Source: Spirochaetaceae bacterium (GTDB taxonomy: Bacteria > Spirochaetota > Spirochaetia > SZUA-6 > Bin103). From it: DNA of 12,028 nucleotides. Under the pieces are notes generated by a model. It was not told the origin of the DNA and ran no database searches. It saw only the letters and a list, made by a program, of their open reading frames with translations. Location: assembly GCA_026710565.1 (NCBI GenBank), contig JAPOQV010000078.1, positions 1-12,028 of the forward strand. Direction: 5' to 3'. Positions within the stretch are counted from its first letter, which is position 1; every line of letters starts with the position of its first letter. This document shows, in pieces, positions 6,060 to 12,028 of this stretch. The position numbers and the translations under genes were made by a program.

Positions 6060-7562
6060 ATGGCACCCGTTCGCATCCATCCCGACAATCCCAAGCTGTT
6101 CGAGTACCGCGGCCGCCCGCTGGTGCTGCTGACGGCGACCGAGCACTACGGCGCCGTGCTCAACCGGCCGTTCCGGTTCGAGCGCTACCTGCGCGACGCC
6201 GCCGCCAACGGCATGACGCTGACGCGGCTGTTCACGCTGTTCCGCGAGCTGCAGACGCCGATCAACCCGGCCTCGACCTGCAAGCCGGCCAGTCCCGACT
6301 ACGTGGCCCCGTACGCGCGCACCGGTCCCGGCTTCGCGCTGGACCGCGAGCCTCGCTTCGACCTGGACCGCGACGACCCGGAGTTCTACGAGCGCCTGCA
6401 CCGTTTCATCGGCCTGGCGGACGAACTGGGCGTGGTGGTCGAGGTGGTGCTGCTCAGCAACACCTATGGCGACCCGGTGTGGCGGCTGAACCCGCTGCAC
6501 GCTCTGAACAACGTCAACGGGCTGCCGTCCTGCCCCGCTCCCGAGTACCTGAGCATGCGCCACCCGGCGCTGTTCGAGCGGCAGCGCGCGCACGTGCGCC
6601 GCATCGTCGAGGAGACCCGCCGCTACGACAACGTCATCTACGAGATCTGCAACGAGCCGGGCGGCCGCGCATCGACAGCCGAGGGACCGCTGGTGAACGA
6701 GGTCAACGAGTGGTTGGACGCGCTGATCACGGTGGTGCGCGACGCCGACCACGCGGGCGCCGGCCGGCACCTGATCGCCGGCCAGGAGGCGTTCGTGGAC
6801 AAGCCGTTCCTGCAGACCCTCGACCGCAGCTACGGCGCGATGGACTACGACGTGGTCAACGTCCACCCGCTGCCGGGGACGCGGCTGCGCGGCGCCGACC
6901 ATCACCTGGGCGACTTCATGAGCAAGCAGCTCCGGCTGCAGGCGTTCCGGGACATGACCCTGGCCGCGCACGCCGAGCGCAAGCCGCTCAATCACGACGA
7001 GGACAACGTCGCCAGCCAGTACCGGGACCCGGACGGCTGGACCGTCCATCGCAAGCGCGCGTGGACGGCGCTGCTGTGCGGCGCCCACTACGACGTGATC
7101 GACTTCTCCATCCAGCCGTTCCTGGAGGAAGGGACGCCCGATGCGCAGGAGCACCTGAGGTCCTGGTTCCGGCACCTGTCGGCCCACGTGCACGGCCTGG
7201 ACCTGGTACGCAGCCGGCCCCTGCCGGAGACGCTGCGCTCCGCGCCGCCGCACACGGTCGCGGTGGTGTTCGGCGTCCCCGGAGTGGACTACACGGTGTA
7301 CGTCGCCGACGCGCGCGAGTACCGCGGCGTGCGCGATCTGGAAGACCGGACCCCGGCCGAAGGTTCAGGCGAGGCCGGGACGGCCATCGGCGGAGCGCTG
7401 CTGCTGGAATTGCCGGACCAGCCGCTCGCCGTGAGCCGGTTCGACCCCACCTCCGGGCGATCCGTCGCGCTGGAACCCCTGCAGGGAGGACCGGCCACCC
7501 GCCTCGACCTGGAACCCTTCCGCCACGACGTCGTCATCCGCGTCACCTGCGACAACGCATGA
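6060..7562 (+). CDS. Clan GH-A (cellulase-like, TIM-barrel) glycoside hydrolase
   Basis: This 500-aa probable retaining glycoside hydrolase has a (beta/alpha)8 barrel. The N-terminus (FEYRGRPLVLLTATEHYGAV, 14-33) resembles the first barrel strand of GH5-like and DUF4038-like enzymes. VIYEICNEPGG (192-202) carries the typical NEP motif with E199 as candidate acid/base. DVVNVHP (264-270) supplies a conserved-looking His. PLNHDEDN (309-316) offers E314 as candidate nucleophile on strand 7. The last 110 residues look like a beta-sandwich appendage. No signal peptide is present, so cytoplasmic hydrolysis of imported saccharides is inferred. The ATG at 6060 begins at a sensible family N-terminus but lacks a Shine-Dalgarno. 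The stop overlaps the lactonase ATG by 4 nt, making this the first gene of an operon. The exact GH family and substrate are not assignable by eye. Confidence 0.82.
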   Translation: MAPVRIHPDNPKLFEYRGRPLVLLTATEHYGAVLNRPFRFERYLRDAAANGMTLTRLFTLFRELQTPINPASTCKPASPDYVAPYARTGPGFALDREPRFDLDRDDPEFYERLHRFIGLADELGVVVEVVLLSNTYGDPVWRLNPLHALNNVNGLPSCPAPEYLSMRHPALFERQRAHVRRIVEETRRYDNVIYEICNEPGGRASTAEGPLVNEVNEWLDALITVVRDADHAGAGRHLIAGQEAFVDKPFLQTLDRSYGAMDYDVVNVHPLPGTRLRGADHHLGDFMSKQLRLQAFRDMTLAAHAERKPLNHDEDNVASQYRDPDGWTVHRKRAWTALLCGAHYDVIDFSIQPFLEEGTPDAQEHLRSWFRHLSAHVHGLDLVRSRPLPETLRSAPPHTVAVVFGVPGVDYTVYVADAREYRGVRDLEDRTPAEGSGEAGTAIGGALLLELPDQPLAVSRFDPTSGRSVALEPLQGGPATRLDLEPFRHDVVIRVTCDNA

Positions 7563-8575
7563 GACAGGTTCTGTTCGTCTCCCTGCGGGACGACGACCGC
7601 ATCGCCCGGCTGACCCTGGACGAATCGGGCGCATTGGAGCCGCTGGAGCCGGTCGCGGTGAGCGGCGGGCCGGCGCCGCTGGCCGTCGATCCGCGGCATC
7701 GGTTTCTCTACGTCGGGCAGCGCCGCTCCCGCCAGATCTCCAGCTACGCGATCCATCCCGGCGGCGAACTGCGGCTCCTCGGGACGATCAGCGTCCGCTC
7801 CGACCCCAACTTCATGGTCACCGACCGCACGGGGGCGTACCTGCTGTCCTCCTACTACCGTGGCGAGGGCGTGCACGTGCACGCCGTCCGCGACGGCGGC
7901 TCCCTCGAACCGGAGGCGGTCGAGTGGCGCGACACGGCGCTGTCCGCCCACTCGTTCCAGACCGATCCCGGCAACCGCTTCGCCTACGCCCTGCACATCG
8001 CCGCGGGCGTGGGGCCGAACGCCATCTGGCAGTACCGCTTCGATGCCGAAAGCGGCCGCCTCGCCCCTTTCGACCCGCCGCTGGTGCACGCCCGCAACGA
8101 TGCCGGCCCGCGCCACTGCTGTTTCCACCCGCGCCTGCCGCTGCTGTACGCCTGCAACGAGCAGGGCTCGAGCGTCACCCGCTACCGCTACGACCCGACC
8201 ACCGGCGCGCTCAGCAAAGAGGACACCGTGTCGATGGTGCCGGCCGGTTATACGGGAACCACCGGCTGCACGCAGATCCGCATCACGGCCGACGGCGGCC
8301 GGCTGTTCGCGCCGCTCGGCGGCCACGACAGCATCGTCAGTTTCGTGGTCGATACCGACGGCGCGCTGCGCGTGAGCGGCCACGCACCGACGGAGTCCGG
8401 GCCGCGCGCGTTCGGGCTGGACGCCGGCGAGCGATTCGTGTTGTCCACCGGCACCACCTCCGGCAGCCTGTCCGTGTTCCGGATCGGCGGTCCCGACGGC
8501 CGGCTGACCCGCGTCGCGCGGGCCCCGCTCGGCAATACGCCGATGTGGGTCATCGCCGTCCCCGCCGAGCCGTAG
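7559..8575 (+). CDS. YbhE/Pgl-type lactonase, seven-bladed beta-propeller
   Basis: This 338-aa member of the lactonase family (PF10282, 6-phosphogluconolactonase of the E. coli YbhE type) would hydrolyse a sugar-acid lactone. Repeating blade units each have a strand ending in a turn such as DPRHRFLYVG, DRTGAYLLSS, DPGNRFAYAL, HPRLPLLYAC and DAGERFVLST, spaced about 45-55 residues apart. The length is typical of the family. The ATG at 7559 overlaps the hydrolase TGA (ATGA), with no separate Shine-Dalgarno, so translational coupling is likely. The frame remains open far upstream (to 6047), but that extension lies antiphase over the hydrolase gene and is arginine/proline-rich shadow sequence. 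Many family members act on lactones other than 6-phosphogluconolactone; given the saccharide context, another aldonolactone is possible. No signal peptide. Confidence 0.88.
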   Translation: MRQVLFVSLRDDDRIARLTLDESGALEPLEPVAVSGGPAPLAVDPRHRFLYVGQRRSRQISSYAIHPGGELRLLGTISVRSDPNFMVTDRTGAYLLSSYYRGEGVHVHAVRDGGSLEPEAVEWRDTALSAHSFQTDPGNRFAYALHIAAGVGPNAIWQYRFDAESGRLAPFDPPLVHARNDAGPRHCCFHPRLPLLYACNEQGSSVTRYRYDPTTGALSKEDTVSMVPAGYTGTTGCTQIRITADGGRLFAPLGGHDSIVSFVVDTDGALRVSGHAPTESGPRAFGLDAGERFVLSTGTTSGSLSVFRIGGPDGRLTRVARAPLGNTPMWVIAVPAEP

Positions 8576-8585
8576 CGTCGTGCTC

Positions 8586-8597
8586 CGGGTGCACCCG
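8586..8597. repeat. 12-bp perfect palindrome upstream of the kinase-like gene
   Basis: CGGGTGCACCCG is a perfect palindrome, 11 nt after the lactonase stop and about 15 nt before a TATGCT (8612-8617). It could be an operator half-site pair or a weak hairpin. No T-run follows, so it is not an intrinsic terminator. GC-rich sequence makes short palindromes likely by chance. Confidence 0.25.
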
Positions 8598-8647
8598 CGG
8601 CGATCAACGGGTATGCTGCACGGGGCCTCCGCGGTGAGGAGAACGCC

Positions 8648-9328
8648 ATGAAGCTGATTCTGATCGGGTGCGAGTACGCCGGCACCACGACCTTGGCCAT
8701 CGCCTTTCATGAGCATGCCCGCGCCCACCTGGGCATCGACCTGGGCTCCATCCACGACCACTGGAAGATTCCGTACACGGCCACCCACTACCCCGACGAG
8801 ATCACCGAGGAGGAGGCCGAGCTCTACCTGGCGCTTTCCACGCGACAGAAGGAGGCGTGGCAGCGCCACAACCTCTACTACCACACCGTCGCCGAGCACG
8901 GTGCGCCCGAGGATCAGATCATCGTCGGCTTCTACATCGAGGACACGATCTACGCCGATCTCTACTACGGCTACGGCGGCCCCGGAGAGGCCGGTGACCG
9001 CGCCGGCAAGCACGCGCCGTCGATCGAGGAGCGCGTCGTCAGGCTGGCGCCGGAGACGGTGCTCGTGCACGTCACGGCAAGCCCCGACGTGATCCGGCGG
9101 CGCATGCGCGAGCAACCGCACAGGCGGCCGGTGGTGCCGGACACGGACGTCGAGCTGGTCCTCGACCGCTTCGCCGCCGCCTTCGCGGCATCGCAGATCG
9201 CCAACAAGCTGGAGATCGACACTGGAACCGCGACCGTCGAGGAGTCCGTGCACGCCCTGGCCGAGGGGCTGGAACCGTTCCTCACCGACCGGGACCGCGC
9301 GAAGCGGGCCGCCCTCGCCTCCCCATGA
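8648..9328 (+). CDS. P-loop kinase-like protein with a Walker A lacking the lysine
   Basis: This 226-aa protein has the layout of a small nucleoside- or shikimate-type kinase: an N-terminal strand and P-loop MKLILIGCEYAGTTTLA, a middle segment IIVGFYIEDTIYADLYYG (91-108), a strand VLVHVTASPDVIRRRM (138-153) typical of kinase LID-proximal regions with R150-R152, and a final helical part. The P-loop G7-x4-G12 is followed by Thr-Thr-Thr where GK[S/T] is normal, so the phosphate-binding lysine is missing. ATP binding may be altered or lost. Translation has its own strong signal, AGGAG (8637-8641), 6 nt before ATG. Its stop overlaps the start of the permease gene (ATGA), linking it to sugar transport. 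Options are a sugar or nucleoside kinase variant, a nucleotide sensor, or a phosphotransfer enzyme using another lysine. No named family recognised. Confidence 0.7.
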   Translation: MKLILIGCEYAGTTTLAIAFHEHARAHLGIDLGSIHDHWKIPYTATHYPDEITEEEAELYLALSTRQKEAWQRHNLYYHTVAEHGAPEDQIIVGFYIEDTIYADLYYGYGGPGEAGDRAGKHAPSIEERVVRLAPETVLVHVTASPDVIRRRMREQPHRRPVVPDTDVELVLDRFAAAFAASQIANKLEIDTGTATVEESVHALAEGLEPFLTDRDRAKRAALASP

Positions 9329-10293
9329 GCTTCGTCGCGCCCGCCGAGACCCAGCAGGAGCTGGCCAAGCGTTACAAGGTCATCCTGCGCCGGCAGACGT
9401 TCCGCAGGTTCCTGCGGATGCGTTCGTTCTACGTGCTCCTGTCGCTCTCCCTGGGGCTGCTGATCCTGTTGAAGTACGTGCCGATCTACGGCGCGCTGAT
9501 CGCCTTCAAGGACTTCAACGTCACCAAGGGAATCCTGGGCAGCCCGTGGAACGACTTCGCCCACTTCAGACGGCTCACCGCCGATCCGTTCTTCCTGCGG
9601 GTGGTATGGAACACCTTCTGGCTGAGCGTGCTGCGCATCGTCTTCGCGTTCCCGGCGCCGGTGATCCTGGCGTTGCTGCTCAACGAGGTGCGCAACGCCC
9701 CCTACAAGCGGACCGTGCAGTCGATCAGCTACCTGCCGCACTTCATGTCGTGGGTAGTGCTGGCCGGCATCTTCCGGGAGATCCTCTCCTCGCAGCGGGG
9801 CATCATCGGCTATCTGTTCACTCTGGTGGGGCTGGAGCCCATCAACTGGCTAACCAACGTGCCCACCTTCCGCGGATTGCTGGTGGTGACCGGCATCTGG
9901 CAGAGCGTCGGCTGGGGGACGATCGTGTTCCTGGCGGCGCTGTCGTCTGTGGATCCCGAGCTCTACGAGAGCGCGGAGATCGACGGCGCCGGCCGCTTCG
10001 CCAAGGCGGTGCGCGTCACCATTCCGGCGATGGTGCCGGTGATCGTGATCCTGTTGCTGCTGCAGGTCTCCAAGGTGCTGGACGAGTCGTTCGACCACAT
10101 CTTCAACCTGTACAACCCCTTGGTGTACTCGGTCGCCGACGTGATCGACACCTACATCTACCGGTCCGGCATCGTCGAGGGGCAGTACGGATACACGGCG
10201 GCCGTGGGCCTGTTCAAGAACGTCGCCGGGCTGGTCATCGTGCTGGGCGTCAACGAGGCGATCAGGCGCCGCAGCGAATTCGGGCTCTGGTAG
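9325..10293 (+). CDS. ABC sugar transporter permease, LplB-like (CUT1 type)
   Basis: This 322-aa inner-membrane permease has about six hydrophobic spans: roughly 36-58, 97-120, 134-153, 184-206, 232-248 and 293-310. The cytoplasmic EAA loop YESAEIDGAGRFAKAVRVTIP has its core residues at 214-234 (E215, D220, G221, G223, P234) and is where an ATPase would dock. The N-terminal signature KYVPIYGALIAFKDFN (50-65) and the C-terminal pattern DTYIYRSGIVEGQYGYTAAV (275-294) are typical of the LplB/COG4209 family of polysaccharide or oligosaccharide importers. ATG at 9325 overlaps the upstream stop. The partner permease follows after 7 nt. No ATPase gene is nearby; such systems often share an MsmX-like ATPase encoded elsewhere. 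Substrate unknown, probably an oligosaccharide released from a complex glycan. Confidence 0.94.
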   Translation: MSFVAPAETQQELAKRYKVILRRQTFRRFLRMRSFYVLLSLSLGLLILLKYVPIYGALIAFKDFNVTKGILGSPWNDFAHFRRLTADPFFLRVVWNTFWLSVLRIVFAFPAPVILALLLNEVRNAPYKRTVQSISYLPHFMSWVVLAGIFREILSSQRGIIGYLFTLVGLEPINWLTNVPTFRGLLVVTGIWQSVGWGTIVFLAALSSVDPELYESAEIDGAGRFAKAVRVTIPAMVPVIVILLLLQVSKVLDESFDHIFNLYNPLVYSVADVIDTYIYRSGIVEGQYGYTAAVGLFKNVAGLVIVLGVNEAIRRRSEFGLW

Positions 10294-10300
10294 GACGGCC

Positions 10301-11215
10301 ATGGCGGTAGTCAAAGGCAGGGAATCGATCGGCAGCAGGCTGTTCGACGCCGGCAACTACGCCTTCCTGCTCCTGTTGTCGGTCACCTTCGTCTACCCGT
10401 TCTGGACGATCATCCTGCAGGCGTTCTCACCCCCCGGGGAACTGTACCGGCTGGGCCTGCACGTATGGATCAGCGATTGGCGGCTGGAGCCGTGGCACTA
10501 CGTGTTCCAGGAAGAGAGCGTCGGCCTAGCCTACTTCAACACCATCTTCCGCACCGTGTTCGGTACGCTCGCATCGCTGCTGGTGACCTTCACCGGCGCG
10601 TACGCGCTGTCCAAGCGCAACCTGCCGTTCCGCGCACCGATCACCGCCGTCTACCTGATGACCCTGTTCTTCGCCGGCGGCCTGATCCCGTTCTACCTGC
10701 TGATCCGCGGCCTGGGGCTGATCAACACCCGCCTGGTGCTGATCCTGCCGCTGGCGATCAATGTCTTCAACATCATCATCGCCCGCAACTTCCTGATGAC
10801 CATCGATCAGGCGATGGAGGACTCGGCGGTGATCGACGGCGCCGGCTACTGGCGGGTGCTGTTCCGGATCATGGTGCCGCTGTCCAAGCCCGTGATCGCC
10901 GTGATCGCCCTGTGGAACGCGGTCAGCTACTGGAACGAATGGTTCCAGGCGATGATCTTCGCGCCCAGGAAGCACCTGCAGGTGCTGCAGCTGATGGTGC
11001 GCGAGATCCTCTACCGGGAGCGCTTGGTCGACCAGGTGGACAACTTCATGGCGCAAATGATGGAGGACATGGGCGAGCTCGGCCTCTCACGCATTCCCCC
11101 GGAATCGATCCAGGCCGCCACCGTGCTGGTCACCATCGGACCCATCATCCTGCTCTACCCCTTCGTTCAGAAGTACTTCGTGAAGGGGGTCATGCTGGGA
11201 TCGCTGAAGGGATAG
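10301..11215 (+). CDS. ABC sugar transporter permease, YtcP/AraQ-like (CUT1 type)
   Basis: This 304-aa second permease of the importer heterodimer (COG0395/YtcP type) has about six hydrophobic spans: roughly 20-42, 84-103, 115-135, 143-161, 196-208 and 270-290. The EAA loop MEDSAVIDGAGYWRVLFRIM occupies 172-191. PFWTIILQAFSPPGELY (33-49) near the start and YFVKGVMLGSLKG at the C-terminus match the family, so the protein is full length. The Shine-Dalgarno AGGA (10292-10295) overlaps the LplB-like stop codon, 5 nt before ATG. It is the last plus-strand gene in view. About 15 nt past its TAG a group II intron ends, inserted antisense. The cognate solute-binding lipoprotein gene, commonly adjacent in this family, is not seen. 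Confidence 0.93.
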   Translation: MAVVKGRESIGSRLFDAGNYAFLLLLSVTFVYPFWTIILQAFSPPGELYRLGLHVWISDWRLEPWHYVFQEESVGLAYFNTIFRTVFGTLASLLVTFTGAYALSKRNLPFRAPITAVYLMTLFFAGGLIPFYLLIRGLGLINTRLVLILPLAINVFNIIIARNFLMTIDQAMEDSAVIDGAGYWRVLFRIMVPLSKPVIAVIALWNAVSYWNEWFQAMIFAPRKHLQVLQLMVREILYRERLVDQVDNFMAQMMEDMGELGLSRIPPESIQAATVLVTIGPIILLYPFVQKYFVKGVMLGSLKG

Positions 11216-11230
11216 CAGGCGGTCGGCGAT

Positions 11231-11270
11231 CACCGGGTAGGAGGCGGGGTCACCCCCGCCGTCCCCCCAC
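11231..11270 (-). ncRNA. Group II intron domain VI with branch-point A
   Basis: A perfect 7-bp stem, GGCGGGG/CCCCGCC (11254-11260 with 11243-11249), is capped by a GTGA loop, a GNRA-type tetraloop. The lower helix pairs a G-run (GGGGGGA, 11269-11263) with TCC and CCC, leaving an unpaired A at 11238 in CCTACCC as the candidate branch-point nucleotide. It follows domain V directly, as expected. Confidence 0.72.
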
Positions 11271-11302
11271 ACCACCGTACGTACGGTTCCGTATACGGCG
11301 GT
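11271..11302 (-). ncRNA. Group II intron domain V (catalytic hairpin)
   Basis: The minus strand gives a 9-bp lower stem, ACCGCCGTA (11302-11294) with TACGGTGGT (11279-11271, one G-U). A 2-nt CG bulge lies on the 3' side (11281-11280). The short upper stem TACG/CGTA is capped by GAAC. Stem lengths and the 3' two-nucleotide bulge are the domain V hallmark. A CGC at 11300-11298 is a candidate catalytic triad. The maturase stop codon ends at 11303, immediately before this hairpin. Confidence 0.82.
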
Positions 11303-12028
11303 TCACGAAGCCGTCCGCCAGCGGCGATGCTGTGAGAGAAGGCGCACCAGTCCATGCTTGTCAAAATAGCGCTTCGGCAGCGCCGCGTTCATGTGCGACG
11401 CTCCTGCGTTCCACCAGGGTCCGTGCCCGTTGGAGGCCGACAGCCAAGCGCGATTTTCGTCGAGCCCGGCCTGCATCAGCTTCGCTGCTCGAGTGCGCCG
11501 TCGCTTCCACTGCCGCCACTGCACACAGCGAAACCTCCGCCGGATCCATTCGTCCAGTCGGTCGAACGTCACCGCCACCTCCGCATGCTTGTAGTAGTTG
11601 GACCAGCCGATCAGCAGCGGCCGTAGCTCCTGCATCTGCGCCGTCAGGTTCCGCCCTCGCGCTCGCCTGAACTCGGCCTTCAGTTTCTGCCTCAATCGGT
11701 GCTCCGACTCAGGGGCCACCTTCAGCCTCGGCGTGCGCTCCACGGTCATCGAGTACCCCGGAAACTTCCGCTTCCACGGTCGATCCACCGCGCTCTTGTC
11801 CCGGTTCACCGTCAGCCGCAGGCGCTTGCTCACAAACCGCTCCAGCGTCTGCATCACCCGCTCCCCGGCTCGCTTCGACCCCACGTACACGTTGGCGTCG
11901 TCCGCATACCGACAGAACGCGTGACCGCGTCGCTCCAGCTCCTTGTCCAACTCGTCCAGCAGGATGTTCGACAGCAACGGTGACAACGGCCCGCCCTGCG
12001 GCGTCCCTTCCGTCGTCGGCGACACCAA
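11303..12028 (-). CDS. ltrA: Group II intron reverse transcriptase/maturase, C-terminal part
   Basis: The open frame enters from the right edge; 242 codons including the stop are visible. The frame is internal at the edge: the first visible codon (12028-12026) is TTG and there is no start. Numbering from it, GTPQGGPLSPLLSNILLDEL (8-27) is RT motif 4, and YADD (41-44) is the polymerase active site. A maturase (domain X, GIIM) region LRPLLIGWSNYYKHA follows around 136-150, with a highly basic segment after it. The C-terminus WWNAGASHMNAALP then runs to the stop without an HNH endonuclease, so this is an En-minus type, which probably targets DNA hairpins or single-stranded DNA at replication forks. 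The visible part is intact, so the element may be functional. About 180 N-terminal residues are expected beyond the window. Confidence 0.93.
   Translation of the reverse strand: MVSPTTEGTPQGGPLSPLLSNILLDELDKELERRGHAFCRYADDANVYVGSKRAGERVMQTLERFVSKRLRLTVNRDKSAVDRPWKRKFPGYSMTVERTPRLKVAPESEHRLRQKLKAEFRRARGRNLTAQMQELRPLLIGWSNYYKHAEVAVTFDRLDEWIRRRFRCVQWRQWKRRRTRAAKLMQAGLDENRAWLSASNGHGPWWNAGASHMNAALPKRYFDKHGLVRLLSQHRRWRTAS

Larger units (their letters stand above)
11229..12028 (-). mobile_element. Group II intron, 3' part (5' end beyond window)
   Basis: This is a retroelement read on the minus strand: maturase reading frame, domain V, domain VI and 3' splice end in that order toward lower coordinates. 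The 3' boundary is placed near 11229-11232, shortly after the candidate branch-point A (11238), where intron ends of the form ...CTACCCG..AT are usual; the exact base is uncertain. It lies antisense to and about 15 nt beyond the ABC permease stop. The intron 5' end and the other exon are outside the window. Confidence 0.82.

Noticed and set aside
5974..6066. Longer methyltransferase start at 6066
   Set aside because: It would overlap the divergent hydrolase start and adds a non-conserved extension; ATG at 5973 has a Shine-Dalgarno.
6047..8575. 842-aa plus-strand frame apparently fusing a long N-terminal region to the lactonase
   Set aside because: The first 500 codons lie out of phase over the hydrolase gene and are Arg/Pro/Ala-rich with no domain pattern. 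The lactonase begins naturally at 7559 with an ATGA overlap.
7289..9253. 654-aa minus-strand open frame
   Set aside because: It is antisense to the hydrolase end, lactonase and kinase-like genes; repetitive Arg/Val/Asp/Gly composition with no recognisable motif.
11291..11300. Palindromic GTACGTAC and GTATAC runs as transposon ends or att sites
   Set aside because: They are explained by the paired stems of group II intron domain V.

Overview
The window reads as a GC-rich bacterial chromosome (most genes have G/C-dominated third codon positions) with genes for sulfated or complex carbohydrate use, interrupted by a less GC-rich two-gene module at the left and a group II intron at the right edge. 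The LplB/YtcP-type sugar permease pair with neighbouring sulfatase, glycoside hydrolase and lactonase genes resembles environmental GC-rich Spirochaetota or related carbohydrate-scavenging lineages. No rRNA or other taxonomic marker is present, so this is only a guess.

Left region (1-3705, minus strand). An unrecognised gene runs off the left edge (446 to <1). To its right lies a compact two-gene operon transcribed leftward: a NYN/PIN-like nuclease (3608-2883), then a 753-aa NACHT-type STAND NTPase with pentapeptide-like repeats and a winged-helix-like C-terminus (2886-625). The genes overlap by an ATGA. Their base composition is visibly nearer 50% GC than the surroundings, and intergenic spacers bound the pair. 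I infer a horizontally acquired conflict or anti-phage module in which the NTPase senses and the nuclease executes. This is the most interesting part of the window.

Centre (3706-6059, minus strand). A TrmH/SpoU-family RNA 2'-O-methyltransferase (5973-5173) is followed after 18 nt by a type I sulfatase (5154-3706) that carries the formylglycine motif but no signal peptide.

Right (6060-11215, plus strand). A divergent, tightly packed gene run encodes a clan GH-A glycoside hydrolase, a YbhE/Pgl-type beta-propeller lactonase, a P-loop kinase-like protein lacking the Walker A lysine, and the two permeases of a CUT1-type oligosaccharide ABC importer (LplB-like and YtcP-like). Three of the four junctions are overlaps or very short gaps. 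The hydrolase, lactonase and sulfatase lack export signals, which suggests processing of imported saccharides in the cytoplasm. No solute-binding protein or ATPase gene is in the window.

Right edge (about 11229-12028, minus strand). This is the 3' part of a group II intron: the reverse transcriptase/maturase from RT motif 4 onward, then domain V and domain VI with a candidate branch-point A. The intron ends about 15 nt beyond the second permease's stop codon, inserted antisense to the transport operon, where a solute-binding protein gene might be expected. No tRNA, rRNA, CRISPR array or insertion sequence with terminal repeats was seen.
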